NCBI GenBank assembly: GCA_043744255.1
Contig: JAYTVA010000051.1
Coordinates: 1 to 64,000 of the forward strand
Origin: UKL13-2 sp043744255
GTDB lineage: Bacteria > Pseudomonadota > Gammaproteobacteria > Burkholderiales > Usitatibacteraceae
Length of the DNA stretch: 64,000 nucleotides
Reading direction: 5' to 3'
Positions 1-7,820 of the stretch are shown piece by piece; positions within the stretch are counted from its first letter, which is position 1; each line of letters begins with the position of its first letter. The position numbers and the translations under genes are program-made. Below the pieces are notes generated by a model that was given only the letters and a program-made list of their open reading frames with translations, ran no database searches and had not been told where the DNA came from.

Positions 1-140
1 TCCATTCGATTTATCCAGAGGCGCGTAGTATCCTGCGCTCCTCCATCCCCTGGTCAATATTCAATGCGCGGGGGTGTCAATATTCAGTGCGCGCCAACAT
101 TATCGGCAACATCGAGCGTATGCGTCAAATTTGCGCACCC

Positions 141-210
141 GCCGGGGTCACGTCTGCCATTTTGCCGCCGGGGTCACATTTTGCCGCCGGGGTCACGTCT
201 GCCATTTTGC
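141..210. repeat. Short GC-rich direct repeats
   Basis: The sequence GCCGGGGTCACGTCTGCC followed by ATTTTGC occurs at 141-165 and again at 186-210. A shortened copy (GCCGGGGTCACATTTTGC) lies between them. Such repeats are common near the ends of IS elements; no element is identifiable in the window. Confidence 0.6.
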
Positions 211-310
211 ATTTGGCCGCAAACCGGCTTAGACCACAGTTAATTTAAGCGCACCCATCGCGCCGAAGAAACCATAAAATCAAACGATCCACATGAAAAA
301 CTCCTCATCA

Positions 311-358
311 GATCGTAGCAAGATTTTCTTGAGGAATTAAGCTGCTCCTTTGTTCAGC
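311..358 (+). repeat. Left copy of 48-bp repeat flanking higBA
   Basis: This 48-bp segment begins GATCGTAG. A second copy in the same orientation at 1069-1116 matches at 39 of 48 positions by direct comparison. The two copies bracket the higBA pair and little else, so the pair may have been inserted or duplicated as a cassette. Confidence 0.65.
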
Positions 359-382
359 CCGTAGGTTAGGCACGTTTCATCT

Positions 383-420
383 GCCCAACATCGGTGATCG
401 CGTTACGGCTGATGTTGGGC
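383..420. repeat. Palindromic repeat upstream of higB
   Basis: A perfect 10-bp inverted repeat (GCCCAACATC at 383-392 and GATGTTGGGC at 411-420) encloses an 18-nt loop. It sits in a larger segment with GTAGGTT-like and AATCTAC-like ends, resembling REP-type intergenic repeats. It could also end transcription entering from the left. Confidence 0.5.
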
Positions 421-466
421 AAACGGTGAGGCTGTTCACCCAATCTACAGGCTGCATCTTGACCAA

Positions 467-485
467 TGTAACCATGCGGGTTACA
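467..485. promoter_or_regulatory. Candidate HigA operator
   Basis: A perfect palindrome TGTAACC-N5-GGTTACA ends 8 bases before the higB start codon. Antitoxins of the HigA family bind such palindromes and repress their own operon. Position and symmetry fit an autoregulatory operator; binding is inferred, not shown. Confidence 0.5.
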
Positions 486-493
486 GTTCGCCG

Positions 494-772
494 GTGATAC
501 GAAGCTTCAAACACAAAGGATTGCGGAAACTTTTTCTGGAAGGTGTCAAGTCCGGGATACAACCCTCGCACGCCAGTCGTTTGAGACTTGTTTTAAGCTG
601 GCTGAATGCCTCGGTTGAGGCCAAGGACATGGATCTTCCCGGGCTGCAATTGCATCGCCTGAAGGGCGAGAGACAGGACACTTGGTCGGTTTGGATAAGC
701 GGCAATTGGCGAGTGACGTTCTCTTTTGACCGGGAGGACGCCATCGACGTTGACTATGAGGATTACCACTGA
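494..772 (+). CDS. higB: HigB-family toxin (RelE/ParE superfamily)
   Basis: A 92-residue protein of the HigB killer family, ribosome-associated mRNA endonucleases that cut translated mRNA. The family signature is visible: an N-terminal IRSFKHKGLRKLF segment, LPGLQLHRLKGERQDTWSVW in the middle, and GNWRVTFSF near the C terminus, ending in the DVDYEDYH typical of these toxins. Toxin-before-antitoxin order, with the antitoxin starting 9 bases downstream, is characteristic of higBA rather than relBE. The start codon is GTG, with only a weak ribosome-binding site. A 19-bp palindrome just upstream is a likely autoregulatory operator. Confidence 0.9.
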   Translation: MIRSFKHKGLRKLFLEGVKSGIQPSHASRLRLVLSWLNASVEAKDMDLPGLQLHRLKGERQDTWSVWISGNWRVTFSFDREDAIDVDYEDYH

Positions 773-781
773 GGAATTATT

Positions 782-1066
782 ATGCTGATGCATAACCCGC
801 CCCATCCTGGCGAAGTGCTGCGCCAACTCTGCCTTGATCCTTTGAACCTCAGTGTGACCGAGGCGGCAAGGGGCCTTGGCGTAAGCCGAAAGACCTTGTC
901 GGCGATTGTGAACGGTCGCGCTGGCGTAACGCCAGAAATGGCGGTGCGCCTATCCATTGCTTTTGGCACGAGTTCAGAAAGCTGGCTGAATCAACAGACT
1001 CAGTACGACCTGTGGCTAGCTGAAAAACAGCGCAAGAGCCTCCACGTGACGAGGCTTGCTGCGTGA
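782..1066 (+). CDS. higA: HigA-family antitoxin, XRE-type HTH
   Basis: A 94-residue antitoxin that should neutralise the upstream HigB-type toxin and repress the operon. It begins with the MHNPPHPGEVLR motif common to HigA/VapI proteins. An XRE helix-turn-helix follows at about residues 22-60 (VTEAARGLGVSRKTLSAIVN), then the FGTSSESWLNQQTQYDLW tail of the family. The start has a GAGGAA ribosome-binding site 5 to 6 bases upstream, at the end of higB. The pair is flanked by 48-bp direct repeats, consistent with horizontal spread. Confidence 0.92.
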   Translation: MLMHNPPHPGEVLRQLCLDPLNLSVTEAARGLGVSRKTLSAIVNGRAGVTPEMAVRLSIAFGTSSESWLNQQTQYDLWLAEKQRKSLHVTRLAA

Positions 1067-1068
1067 CT

Positions 1069-1116
1069 GATCGTAGTCAGAATTTCTTGCGGGATTAAGC
1101 CGCCCGTTTGTTTAGC
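1069..1116 (+). repeat. Right copy of 48-bp repeat flanking higBA
   Basis: Direct-orientation partner of the copy at 311-358 (39 of 48 identical). It starts immediately after the higA stop codon, so the pair is neatly bracketed. Confidence 0.65.
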
Positions 1117-1218
1117 TGAGCGGTTTGGCCGCATATTCTGATCAAGCCGATACTGCGTTCTAGTCGAAGTCGGCACGCCGATCTACGCCACGCCTCCGCC
1201 CCGAAACCCCCGCCAACA

Positions 1219-1551
1219 CTAGGGTTTCACCACCGCCTTGATTTCAATCGACGCGTACCACGCCGCCAAATTGTCGATGTCTTCATCACTCAACGGCTTT
1301 GCCATCACGCTCATGACTTCGTTGGCGCGTTTGCCACTTCGATAATTCTTGAGTTGTTCGACGAGATAGATTTCCGGTTGCCCGGCGAGGTGGGGTGCGT
1401 TGGGCAGTTGGCTGATGCCGTCTTTGCCGTGGCAGACGCTGCACTGGGTGTCGGCCTTGGCTTTGCCTAGATTTCGGTCAGCAGCACCGGCTTGATGGGT
1501 GGCGCAGCCGACGGCCAGCGTCGTGAAGATCATGATGGATAGGATTCTCAC
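1219..1551 (-). CDS. Class I c-type cytochrome lipoprotein
   Basis: A 110-residue periplasmic cytochrome c of the c553/c4-like type, probably an electron acceptor or shuttle. One heme-binding CSVCH motif lies at about residues 38-42 of the chosen start, and a likely Met axial ligand is in the SVMAKPLSDEDI segment. The N terminus is a signal peptide with a lipobox-like LAVGC, so it may be membrane-anchored. I chose the GTG at 1551 because AGGA lies 5 bases before it; an in-frame TTG at 1563 is the alternative. It follows a dehydrogenase gene, suggesting the cytochrome takes electrons from it, although a terminator hairpin separates the two. Confidence 0.85.
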   Translation of the reverse strand: MRILSIMIFTTLAVGCATHQAGAADRNLGKAKADTQCSVCHGKDGISQLPNAPHLAGQPEIYLVEQLKNYRSGKRANEVMSVMAKPLSDEDIDNLAAWYASIEIKAVVKP

Positions 1552-1568
1552 GTTCGTCCTCAATTGAT

Positions 1569-1597
1569 AAAAAAAAGGGGGACAGATTTCGTCCCCC
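1569..1597 (-). terminator. Rho-independent terminator
   Basis: On the minus strand a 7-bp stem (GGGGGAC/GTCCCCC, loop of 7) is followed by a run of eight T residues. It lies just after the dehydrogenase stop codon and just before the cytochrome gene. It should terminate or attenuate transcription between the two. Confidence 0.85.
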
Positions 1598-1619
1598 GCT
1601 GTTCGAAGTCGACCAGAAA

Positions 1620-2903
1620 TTACTTGGACGGTGCTGTGTAAGTAACGCGATAGAGTGCCCCGGCAAAGTCATCCGAAATCAGCATGGAGCCATCGGGTAG
1701 ATTGGCGACATCGACCGGACGGCCACGGTACTGGCGGGTGTCGGGATCGAGCCAGCCGTCGGCGAACACTTCGGTTTTGTCAGCCGAGCCATCCGCTTTT
1801 AGTGACGTGAACAGGATGCGTGCGCCAATCGGTGTGGTGCGATTCCATGAGCCGTGTTGCGCGGAGAAAATGCCGCCTTGGTATTTCGCCGGAAATTTCT
1901 TGCCCGTGTAGAACGTGAGTCCGAGGTCGGCTGCGTGCGCGTCGGTCAGCACTTCGGCGTGGGTGATGTTCGGAGGCAGTGGATCTTTGTCGTAGCCATG
2001 GTCGGTGATGCGTGTTTTGCCTTGAATCCACGGATAGCCAAAGAACTGGCCGGGCTTGGTGGCGCGGTTGATTTCACCGGCCGGAATGTCGTCACCCATG
2101 CCGTCGGTCTGGTTGTCGGTGAACCATACATCGCCATTTTTGCGATTGATCTCGATGCCCACGGAATTGCGCACGCCGAGCGCAAATACCTCGCGCTTGT
2201 CGCCGCTAAACGGATCCATGCGCACGATGCCGCCGATGCCCCATTGATCAAAAATTTTCAGTTTTTCGCGCGGCTGTACGTTGAACGGCTGGCCCAACGT
2301 GATGTAGAGTTTTTTGTCGTTACCGATGCGGCAGGTGCGCGCGCCGTGATTGAACGACTCTTCCTCGACCGGTATCAGTTTTCCTTGTGGCACGACTTCA
2401 ATGACGGCGACATCCGGGCCCTCGTAGAAAAATTCCGCCGCCGGAAAATTCAAAACCCGATTGTGCTCGGCGACGATCAAGAATCCGTCAGGCGTCCAGC
2501 AAACGCCATTGGGCACCTTGAAATTGAGCGATGGCGCGAACGCCTTCACTTCATCGGCGATACCGTCGCTATTGCGGTCGGTCACCGCCCATACCGTCGC
2601 CTTGCGCGTGCCGACGAACAGCATGTTGGTTGAGGGCGCGACCGCCATGTGACGGGCATCTGGCACGATGGCATAGAGCTCGATCTTGAATCCCGGCGGC
2701 AAGTTGACGCGCTTCAGATTTTCTTTAATCGCGTCGGCATTCTTGCCGGTTTGCGGAATCGGCGGGATCGTTAAATCCGTCCCCGACACCTTCATCTGCT
2801 TTAATCTTTCGACGTTGGCTTGAGCAGCAGCGGACAGCGTAAACAATGCGGTGGTGAGTGCAAAAGCTGCATTGGAAAACAAACGTGCAGTGAGACGATG
2901 CAT
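1620..2903 (-). CDS. Periplasmic PQQ-type sugar/sorbosone dehydrogenase-like protein
   Basis: A 427-residue exported protein of the soluble glucose/L-sorbosone dehydrogenase beta-propeller family. These usually oxidise sugars or aldoses with PQQ and pass electrons to a cytochrome. The start at 2903 has a strong GGAGG site and gives a clear signal peptide (LTTALFTLSAAAQA). Family segments include NGVCWTPDGFLIVAEHNRVL, FNHGARTCRIG, GVRNSVGIEINRKNGDVWFT and GSMLISDDFAGALYRVTY at the C terminus. The closest description may be sorbosone dehydrogenase-like; the substrate cannot be read from sequence. A terminator follows, then a cytochrome c gene that is a plausible partner. Confidence 0.85.
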   Translation of the reverse strand: MHRLTARLFSNAAFALTTALFTLSAAAQANVERLKQMKVSGTDLTIPPIPQTGKNADAIKENLKRVNLPPGFKIELYAIVPDARHMAVAPSTNMLFVGTRKATVWAVTDRNSDGIADEVKAFAPSLNFKVPNGVCWTPDGFLIVAEHNRVLNFPAAEFFYEGPDVAVIEVVPQGKLIPVEEESFNHGARTCRIGNDKKLYITLGQPFNVQPREKLKIFDQWGIGGIVRMDPFSGDKREVFALGVRNSVGIEINRKNGDVWFTDNQTDGMGDDIPAGEINRATKPGQFFGYPWIQGKTRITDHGYDKDPLPPNITHAEVLTDAHAADLGLTFYTGKKFPAKYQGGIFSAQHGSWNRTTPIGARILFTSLKADGSADKTEVFADGWLDPDTRQYRGRPVDVANLPDGSMLISDDFAGALYRVTYTAPSK

Positions 2904-3377
2904 AACAATTGCCTCCGTAAGTTTTGTTGGCACCACGATGGTGTGAGATGGAGCGTGCGCCAAATTGCAATCGGTTGCAACAGCCTGCACGCGGATTGGC
3001 TTGGCGGCGATGCGCGCGGGGTGCTTCGATTGATCGCGCGACAGAGGGGGCACGACAAGAAATGTGCGACAAAAACTATCGGCAGAAATTAGAGAAAGTA
3101 CAAACCTGTGGTGATTTACCAGAATATCTCTGACCAAAACCCTATTATTGGCGGTTGTTTTAACTGATTTCTATTTGAAAACGCTCGCCAATAGGCGATG
3201 TCCGCAAGTGGCGATGGCTTTTTGTAGGTATGTAGACGTTCGTGGCACGACTTGAAGCACTGTAGGGTGGGCAAAGCCGGGCTTGGCAAACTCGGTGCCC
3301 ACGCGTTCACTGCATCGTGCAATGGTCGGTGTGCGGACGTGGTACTTTCCACCCACCCGCCTTCAACAGCCATTCTC
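2904..3377. other. Intergenic region between divergent genes
   Basis: No gene is supported. The left end should carry the promoter of the leftward dehydrogenase. An inverted repeat (ATTGGCG at 3147-3153, CGCCAAT at 3186-3192) lies in the middle. The right part (3263-3358) is a dispersed repeat that begins TAGGGTGGGCAAAGC and ends with CCACCCACCC, also seen near 53.6 kb and, diverged, near 13.8 kb. Confidence 0.6.
3263..3358. repeat. Dispersed TAGGGTGGGCAAAGC-type repeat
   Basis: Begins TAGGGTGGGCAAAGC and closes with CCACCCACCC, forming an imperfect inverted structure. A second copy is at 53622-53690 and a diverged one at 13754-13861. All three are intergenic. This resembles a common family of mobile palindromic repeats in proteobacteria. 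Confidence 0.55.
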
Positions 3378-4214
3378 ATGCCCGAACTCCCCGAAGTAGA
3401 AACTACGCGCCTCGGCTTAATGCCGCACGTCGTGGGCAAGCGATTCACCAAAGTTACCGTGCGTGACGCGCGTTTGCGGTGGCCGGTGCCGCCAACATTT
3501 GCGTCGGTCGTGACCGGACTTACCGTCACCGAAATTTCACGACGCGGCAAATACCTACTGTGGAATTGCCGAGACGCCAGCGCCAAAAAATCCGGTGGCT
3601 TCGTGCTGAGCCACCTCGGCATGTCCGGCACCTTACGCGCCATCGAACGCGCGGGTGCAGCCAGCAAGCACGATCACATCGACTTCACGCTAGACACTGG
3701 CACGACCATTCGCTTTAACGACCCGCGCAGATTTGGCGCGATGCTGTGGATACCCGGCGACACGCCAACGCACGCACTGCTCGATGTATTGGGGCCAGAG
3801 CCGTTGTCGGACGATTTCACCGCAGCCTATTTGTTCGCTGCTTCACGCGGGCGCAGCGTGAGCGTGAAGGAGTTCATCATGAATGGTCATGTGGTGGTGG
3901 GCGTGGGCAATATCTACGCGTCAGAATCGCTGTTTCACGCGGGCATTCATCCAGCACGCGCAGCGGGCAAAGTGAGTTTGGCGCGCTACGAAAAATTGGT
4001 TGCCGCAATCAAGGAAACGCTCGCGCGCGCGATCAGCGCAGGCGGCTCATCGTTGCGCGATTACGTGCAAGCCGATGGCGAGCTGGGATATTTTCAGATC
4101 AGCGCCAGCGTGTATGGGCGCACTGGCGAGGCGTGCAGGCGGTGTGCGAAACCGATTCGGCAGATGGTGCAGGGTTCCCGCAGCACGTTCTATTGCGTGC
4201 GGTGTCAGCGCTAA
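3378..4214 (+). CDS. mutM: Formamidopyrimidine-DNA glycosylase (Fpg)
   Basis: A 278-residue bifunctional base-excision repair enzyme that removes oxidised purines such as 8-oxoguanine and nicks the abasic site. After removal of Met the protein begins PELPEVETTR, containing the catalytic N-terminal Pro and Glu. The start at 3378 is fixed by this motif, although the frame stays open further upstream. The conserved NGHVVVGVGNIYASESLF segment and a C-terminal zinc finger (CRRC near residue 253, CVRC near 274) are intact. It is followed after 79 bases by the dynamin-like GTPase gene on the same strand. Confidence 0.97.
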   Translation: MPELPEVETTRLGLMPHVVGKRFTKVTVRDARLRWPVPPTFASVVTGLTVTEISRRGKYLLWNCRDASAKKSGGFVLSHLGMSGTLRAIERAGAASKHDHIDFTLDTGTTIRFNDPRRFGAMLWIPGDTPTHALLDVLGPEPLSDDFTAAYLFAASRGRSVSVKEFIMNGHVVVGVGNIYASESLFHAGIHPARAAGKVSLARYEKLVAAIKETLARAISAGGSSLRDYVQADGELGYFQISASVYGRTGEACRRCAKPIRQMVQGSRSTFYCVRCQR

Positions 4215-4293
4215 TGCGGCACAAACTTCAGCGGGTGCGCGGCGATAGCGTGTAAACTTTTTCCCATACGCACCATTCCACCTTCTCTGATTC

Positions 4294-6207
4294 ATGAAAC
4301 CGTCCCAGCCACTGACCGAACGATTGTCAGAACTCCACTCGTGGCGTCATGGCACCAACCTGCAAATTGCCCGGGTGGGCGATGCGCTGCGCAAGTGCCA
4401 GTTGATGACAACGGAATTGGAACTGAAGTTGAACGCGTTGTCTGCGCGCGTGGATACGGAACGCGTGACGATGGTATTCATCGCCGACGCTGGTCGCGGA
4501 AAAACAGACCTGATCAACGCCTTGTTCTTTACCGATCTCGCGCGGCGTTTGTTGCCCTCGGGGGCTGCTACCTCGCGCTGTGTGACCGAGATTCGCTTTG
4601 ATCGCGACGCGCCTACGCGCATTCGCCTGCTGCCGATTGAAACCCGTGCCAGCGCGGATTCGGTTACCGAACTCTTGAGCGGCACCTCGTCGTGGACCAC
4701 ACACCTGTTCGATGCCGACAGCGCCGAATCGACCACGCAGGCACTCGCCACACTTGCCGAGGTGCACGAAGTAAAGCCTGATGCAACGGTTGCGCGTCCG
4801 CGCTGGCGGCACGCCATCATCAACTACCCACACCCGCTGCTCGATGCGGGTCTTGTCATCATCGACGCGCCCAGCCTCGATTGGTTTGACGCCGAGCCGA
4901 CCGTCTCGCGCGCGGCGCTAACCGGTGCCGATGCGGTGATCCTGGTGCTCGACGCCACGACCGGCGTGAGTGATCGTGACCTCGCCGTGTGGCAGGCGCA
5001 CTTGCATGACGCCGCCAATCAATCGGTACAGGCACGTATCGTGGCGCTCAATAGAATCGATGAGCTTGACATCGACCCCGTGCTCACTGGCGATGAAGCC
5101 AATCGCGCACTGCTACGCGAGCTTGATCGATGCGTAAACGAGGCGGCCGAACGCTTGCAGACTGACCCGATCAACATCGTGCCGATTTCGGCCAAGCTGG
5201 GGTTGGTCGGCAAACTCAGTAACGAGCAGGACAAAATCATTCGCAGCCGCCTGTTTCATCTGGAGCGTTCCATCACCAGCAAGCTGCCGCATGACCGCCA
5301 AACGGTGTTGAACGACGGCATCATCAGTATGCTCACTGAAGTGATGGGTGGCGCACAGGCGCGTCTGGACGAAGCCCGATTCACCACGCTGGGCGCGCTT
5401 TCCGAGCTCACCGAGTTGCGGCAAAAAAATCAAACCATGATGTCCAGCATCGCCGCCAAGACGCAGAGCAAACAAGCGCGGGTATTCAACACGCTGGCCG
5501 AGTTACGCAGCATCAAAAAGATGCACCTGAAACTCGGCGAGGAACTGGCCGTGACCACCAGCGCCGACGCGGCGCGCGCCGACATCGACCGCACCAAACG
5601 CGTCATCGCGGGCAGCCTCGTGCCCAGCACCACCCATGAGGCAATGCAAAAATATTTCGCCACCACCGAAAGCAAGCTCGATTTGATTCGCGCCAAGGTG
5701 GAAGAAATTCGCCACCTGTTTGCACAGCTTGGCGAAAAATTACGCAGCGAATTCGACATCAAGGACATCAAGCGATTCGACGTCGTGCCGTTTATGACGC
5801 AGCGATTTCATGCCGAGTTTTACAAAGCCCGCGACGAGGCACTCGCCAGCTTTGGCAAAAGCCGCGCCGTGTTGATGCTGCGCGGTAGCGCCCTCGCGCA
5901 GCAGTTCGATGAATTGGTCGGGGAGCGCACCGAGCGTGTATTCGAAATCGCGGAACGTGAATCAACGACGTGGGCGCGCGGCCTCTACAAAACCCTCGAA
6001 AAACCACTCGAAGAAGCGCACAAGGCGCTGGAAGCGCGCGCCGACAGCATTGATCGCGTGCGGCTCGCCGAGCTCGATCTCGCCGAGGAAATTTCGGTAT
6101 TGCAGGCCGCGCTCGATGTGGTCAAACGACGTCACGGCACCCTCGCCGAAGCACGAACCGGTCTGGAGCGATTCGCGGGACGGCGCGAGGTTGCGGACGA
6201 AGCGTAA
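4294..6207 (+). CDS. Dynamin-like large GTPase with unusual G motifs
   Basis: A 637-residue protein that looks like a bacterial dynamin-like GTPase. A GTPase domain at about residues 55-330 is followed by a long, charged, mostly helical region likely to form coiled-coil stalk segments (about 340-630). The P-loop is ADAGRGKT at residues 64-71, with Ala where the consensus first Gly should be. G3 is DAPS at 191-194, lacking the usual Gly. G4 is NRID at 253-256. An SGAATSR segment fits the switch I region. There is no signal peptide or clear membrane segment. Bacterial dynamins act in membrane fusion, fission or repair; the role here is not known. It follows mutM on the same strand. Confidence 0.75.
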   Translation: MKPSQPLTERLSELHSWRHGTNLQIARVGDALRKCQLMTTELELKLNALSARVDTERVTMVFIADAGRGKTDLINALFFTDLARRLLPSGAATSRCVTEIRFDRDAPTRIRLLPIETRASADSVTELLSGTSSWTTHLFDADSAESTTQALATLAEVHEVKPDATVARPRWRHAIINYPHPLLDAGLVIIDAPSLDWFDAEPTVSRAALTGADAVILVLDATTGVSDRDLAVWQAHLHDAANQSVQARIVALNRIDELDIDPVLTGDEANRALLRELDRCVNEAAERLQTDPINIVPISAKLGLVGKLSNEQDKIIRSRLFHLERSITSKLPHDRQTVLNDGIISMLTEVMGGAQARLDEARFTTLGALSELTELRQKNQTMMSSIAAKTQSKQARVFNTLAELRSIKKMHLKLGEELAVTTSADAARADIDRTKRVIAGSLVPSTTHEAMQKYFATTESKLDLIRAKVEEIRHLFAQLGEKLRSEFDIKDIKRFDVVPFMTQRFHAEFYKARDEALASFGKSRAVLMLRGSALAQQFDELVGERTERVFEIAERESTTWARGLYKTLEKPLEEAHKALEARADSIDRVRLAELDLAEEISVLQAALDVVKRRHGTLAEARTGLERFAGRREVADEA

Positions 6208-6218
6208 TGATGCTCTGA

Positions 6219-6482
6219 TTACGCGGCGCGGACTTTCGCCGTCGTCAGCTTCACAAACTTCGCCAGCAACGCTGGTTGCGATTCCACGAACTCAGGATCG
6301 AGCGGGATGCAGTCCACCGGGCACACTTCGCGACACTGCGGAACATCAAAATGCCCTACGCACTCGGTACATTTCGACGGATTGATTTCGTAAATCTCGA
6401 TGCCCTGATAGATCGCCTCGTTCGGGCACTCCGGCTCGCACACGTCGCAATTGATGCATTGATCAGTGATCTTGAGCGCCAT
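6219..6482 (-). CDS. fdx: YfhL-type 2[4Fe-4S] ferredoxin
   Basis: An 87-residue small ferredoxin with two iron-sulfur cluster motifs. CINCDVCEPECP lies near the N terminus, and a second set (CTEC, then CREVCPVDCIP) has the extended spacing typical of the YfhL/Alvin-type ferredoxin with an inserted loop. It is a cytosolic electron carrier whose specific partner is unknown. It lies directly downstream of coaD with a 5-base gap, an order common in betaproteobacteria. It converges on the dynamin-like gene. Confidence 0.93.
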   Translation of the reverse strand: MALKITDQCINCDVCEPECPNEAIYQGIEIYEINPSKCTECVGHFDVPQCREVCPVDCIPLDPEFVESQPALLAKFVKLTTAKVRAA

Positions 6483-6487
6483 CAGCG

Positions 6488-6967
6488 TTACTTCCCGACC
6501 TTGCTTCTCAATGCGGCACCCACAATCGGATGCACAAAATCGGTCACATCGCCGCCCAAAATGGCGATTTCACGGACGATGGTGGCGGAGATAAACATGT
6601 ATTTGTCAGAAGGCGTGAGGAACATGGTTTCGACACCGGGATTGAGCTTGCGGTTCATGCCGGCCATTTGAAATTCATACTCAAAATCGGACACCGCACG
6701 TAAGCCGCGCAGAATCACGTTGCAGTCTTGCGCCGTCAAAAAATTTGACAGTAAGCCGCCAAAGCCGACCACCTTGACGTTCGAGTACGGCGCCAACACG
6801 TCGCGCGCGAGGTTGACGCGTTCTTCGATTGTGAAGAATGGCCGCTTCGGCTCTGAATGCGCCACCGCGACAATCACTTCGCCAAATAATTTGGCCGCAC
6901 GCGCCACAAGATCTTCGTGGCCTTTGGTCATGGGATCGAATGTTCCGGGGTACATGGCGCGAATCAT
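6488..6967 (-). CDS. coaD: Phosphopantetheine adenylyltransferase
   Basis: A 159-residue enzyme catalysing the penultimate step of coenzyme A synthesis, from 4-phosphopantetheine and ATP to dephospho-CoA. The nucleotidyltransferase signature YPGTFDPMTKGHEDL, with the TxGH-type motif, is at the N terminus. The ISATIVREIAILGGDV segment near the C terminus matches the ISSTxVRE motif. The length is standard for the family. It is transcribed with the ferredoxin and probably follows rsmD in one unit (25-base gap). Confidence 0.97.
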   Translation of the reverse strand: MIRAMYPGTFDPMTKGHEDLVARAAKLFGEVIVAVAHSEPKRPFFTIEERVNLARDVLAPYSNVKVVGFGGLLSNFLTAQDCNVILRGLRAVSDFEYEFQMAGMNRKLNPGVETMFLTPSDKYMFISATIVREIAILGGDVTDFVHPIVGAALRSKVGK

Positions 6968-6992
6968 AATTGGTCAAGTCAAAAGTGAGAAA

Positions 6993-7613
6993 TTAGACCA
7001 GTGATAGTAGCGCAAAATGCGATGCGCCTGCCCGCCCAACCTTGTTGATTTTCAGTGCGGTGATCGCGTTTTTGGCGAGAACATCGGCCAATGCTTCGCC
7101 ACACTCGGCATAAATGACGCCGCCCTCGGCCAGTTTCGCCGCCAAAAGCGGTAGCAGCTTCGGTAGCAAACTCAAGGTAAATGGCGGGTCTACAAAGATA
7201 ACGTCATGGCGATCCGCGTGGGTAGCGAGGAATTTCAGCGCGTCGACTTGCACAATGCGGCAGGTGGTGGCATTCAGTTTTTTGCGATTGCTCTCAAGGG
7301 CGGCGAACGCATGACGCTCGTTTTCAACCATCACCACACTCGCCGCACCGCGTGATGCCGCCTCGAAACCCAACGCGCCGCTGCCCGCAAACAAATCGAG
7401 ACAGCGCTGGTCATGCAGCGTTTGCCCGAGCCAGTTGAAAACGGTTTCACGCACACGATCTGGCGTCGGGCGCAGACCCGTGCTCGCCTGATCGGGAAAC
7501 TCGATGACGCGGCTCCGCCACTCCCCGCCGATAATGCGGACGCGGTTGCGGTGTTTACGGGCGGGGGGTCTGGGGATGGGCACGGAGGCAAGGATAGCAG
7601 GGCAGAGCTGCAC
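6993..7613 (-). CDS. rsmD: 16S rRNA (guanine966-N2)-methyltransferase
   Basis: A 206-residue SAM-dependent methyltransferase of the RsmD family, acting on the 30S subunit. Visible motifs are the RIIGGEWRSR opening, GLRPTPDRVRETVFNWL, the SAM-binding LDLFAGSGALGFEAASRGA, and the catalytic DPPF. The start is uncertain: the GTG at 7613 gives a short Pro/Arg-rich extension, an internal GTG at 7583 is possible, and neither has a good ribosome-binding site. The rsmD-coaD neighbourhood is conserved in many proteobacteria, usually with ftsY divergent as here. Confidence 0.95.
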   Translation of the reverse strand: MQLCPAILASVPIPRPPARKHRNRVRIIGGEWRSRVIEFPDQASTGLRPTPDRVRETVFNWLGQTLHDQRCLDLFAGSGALGFEAASRGAASVVMVENERHAFAALESNRKKLNATTCRIVQVDALKFLATHADRHDVIFVDPPFTLSLLPKLLPLLAAKLAEGGVIYAECGEALADVLAKNAITALKINKVGRAGASHFALLSLV

Positions 7614-7820
7614 CGTCGTGCGCTGCGCAAGCAGGCAGCGCAGCCGTGACGATCACACGCTACCTCCTTCTTTGCAAAAGGGGGAAGTGCATTGCGTGGA
7701 GCGCGTCTACGGTTAGCAAGTTGGATCGCGCGTTCACGTCCACAATTCTTCGGCGATCAAACCACACAGCCCCACAGGTTAAAATCCCCCATTCTCAGAC
7801 CTCCCCCCGGACTCCCCATT

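Larger units (their letters stand above)
1..493. other. Gene-free left edge with short repeats
   Basis: No convincing gene lies here. The left half holds short repeats: a 17-base unit (TCAATATTCARTGCGCG) at 54-70 and 77-93, and a 25-base GC-rich unit at 141-165 and 186-210 with a shorter related copy between them. These resemble eroded terminal repeats of a mobile element, but no transposase is visible, so this is inference. The right half holds the left 48-bp direct repeat, a palindromic repeat and the higBA control region, listed separately. Confidence 0.6.

Noticed and set aside
1..240. CRISPR array from the short repeats
   Set aside because: Repeats are too few, too close and of unequal spacing, and no cas gene is in the window.
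1..493. Intact insertion sequence at the left edge
   Set aside because: Only short repeated segments are present; no transposase frame could be recognised, although the element could continue to the left of the window.
1854..2633. Open frame of 259 codons opposite the sorbosone-dehydrogenase-like gene
   Set aside because: It is the antisense shadow of a well-supported gene with a signal peptide, ribosome-binding site and terminator; its own translation has no family features.
3252..3377. Upstream in-frame start for mutM
   Set aside because: Fpg needs Pro at position 2, which is provided only by the ATG at 3378.
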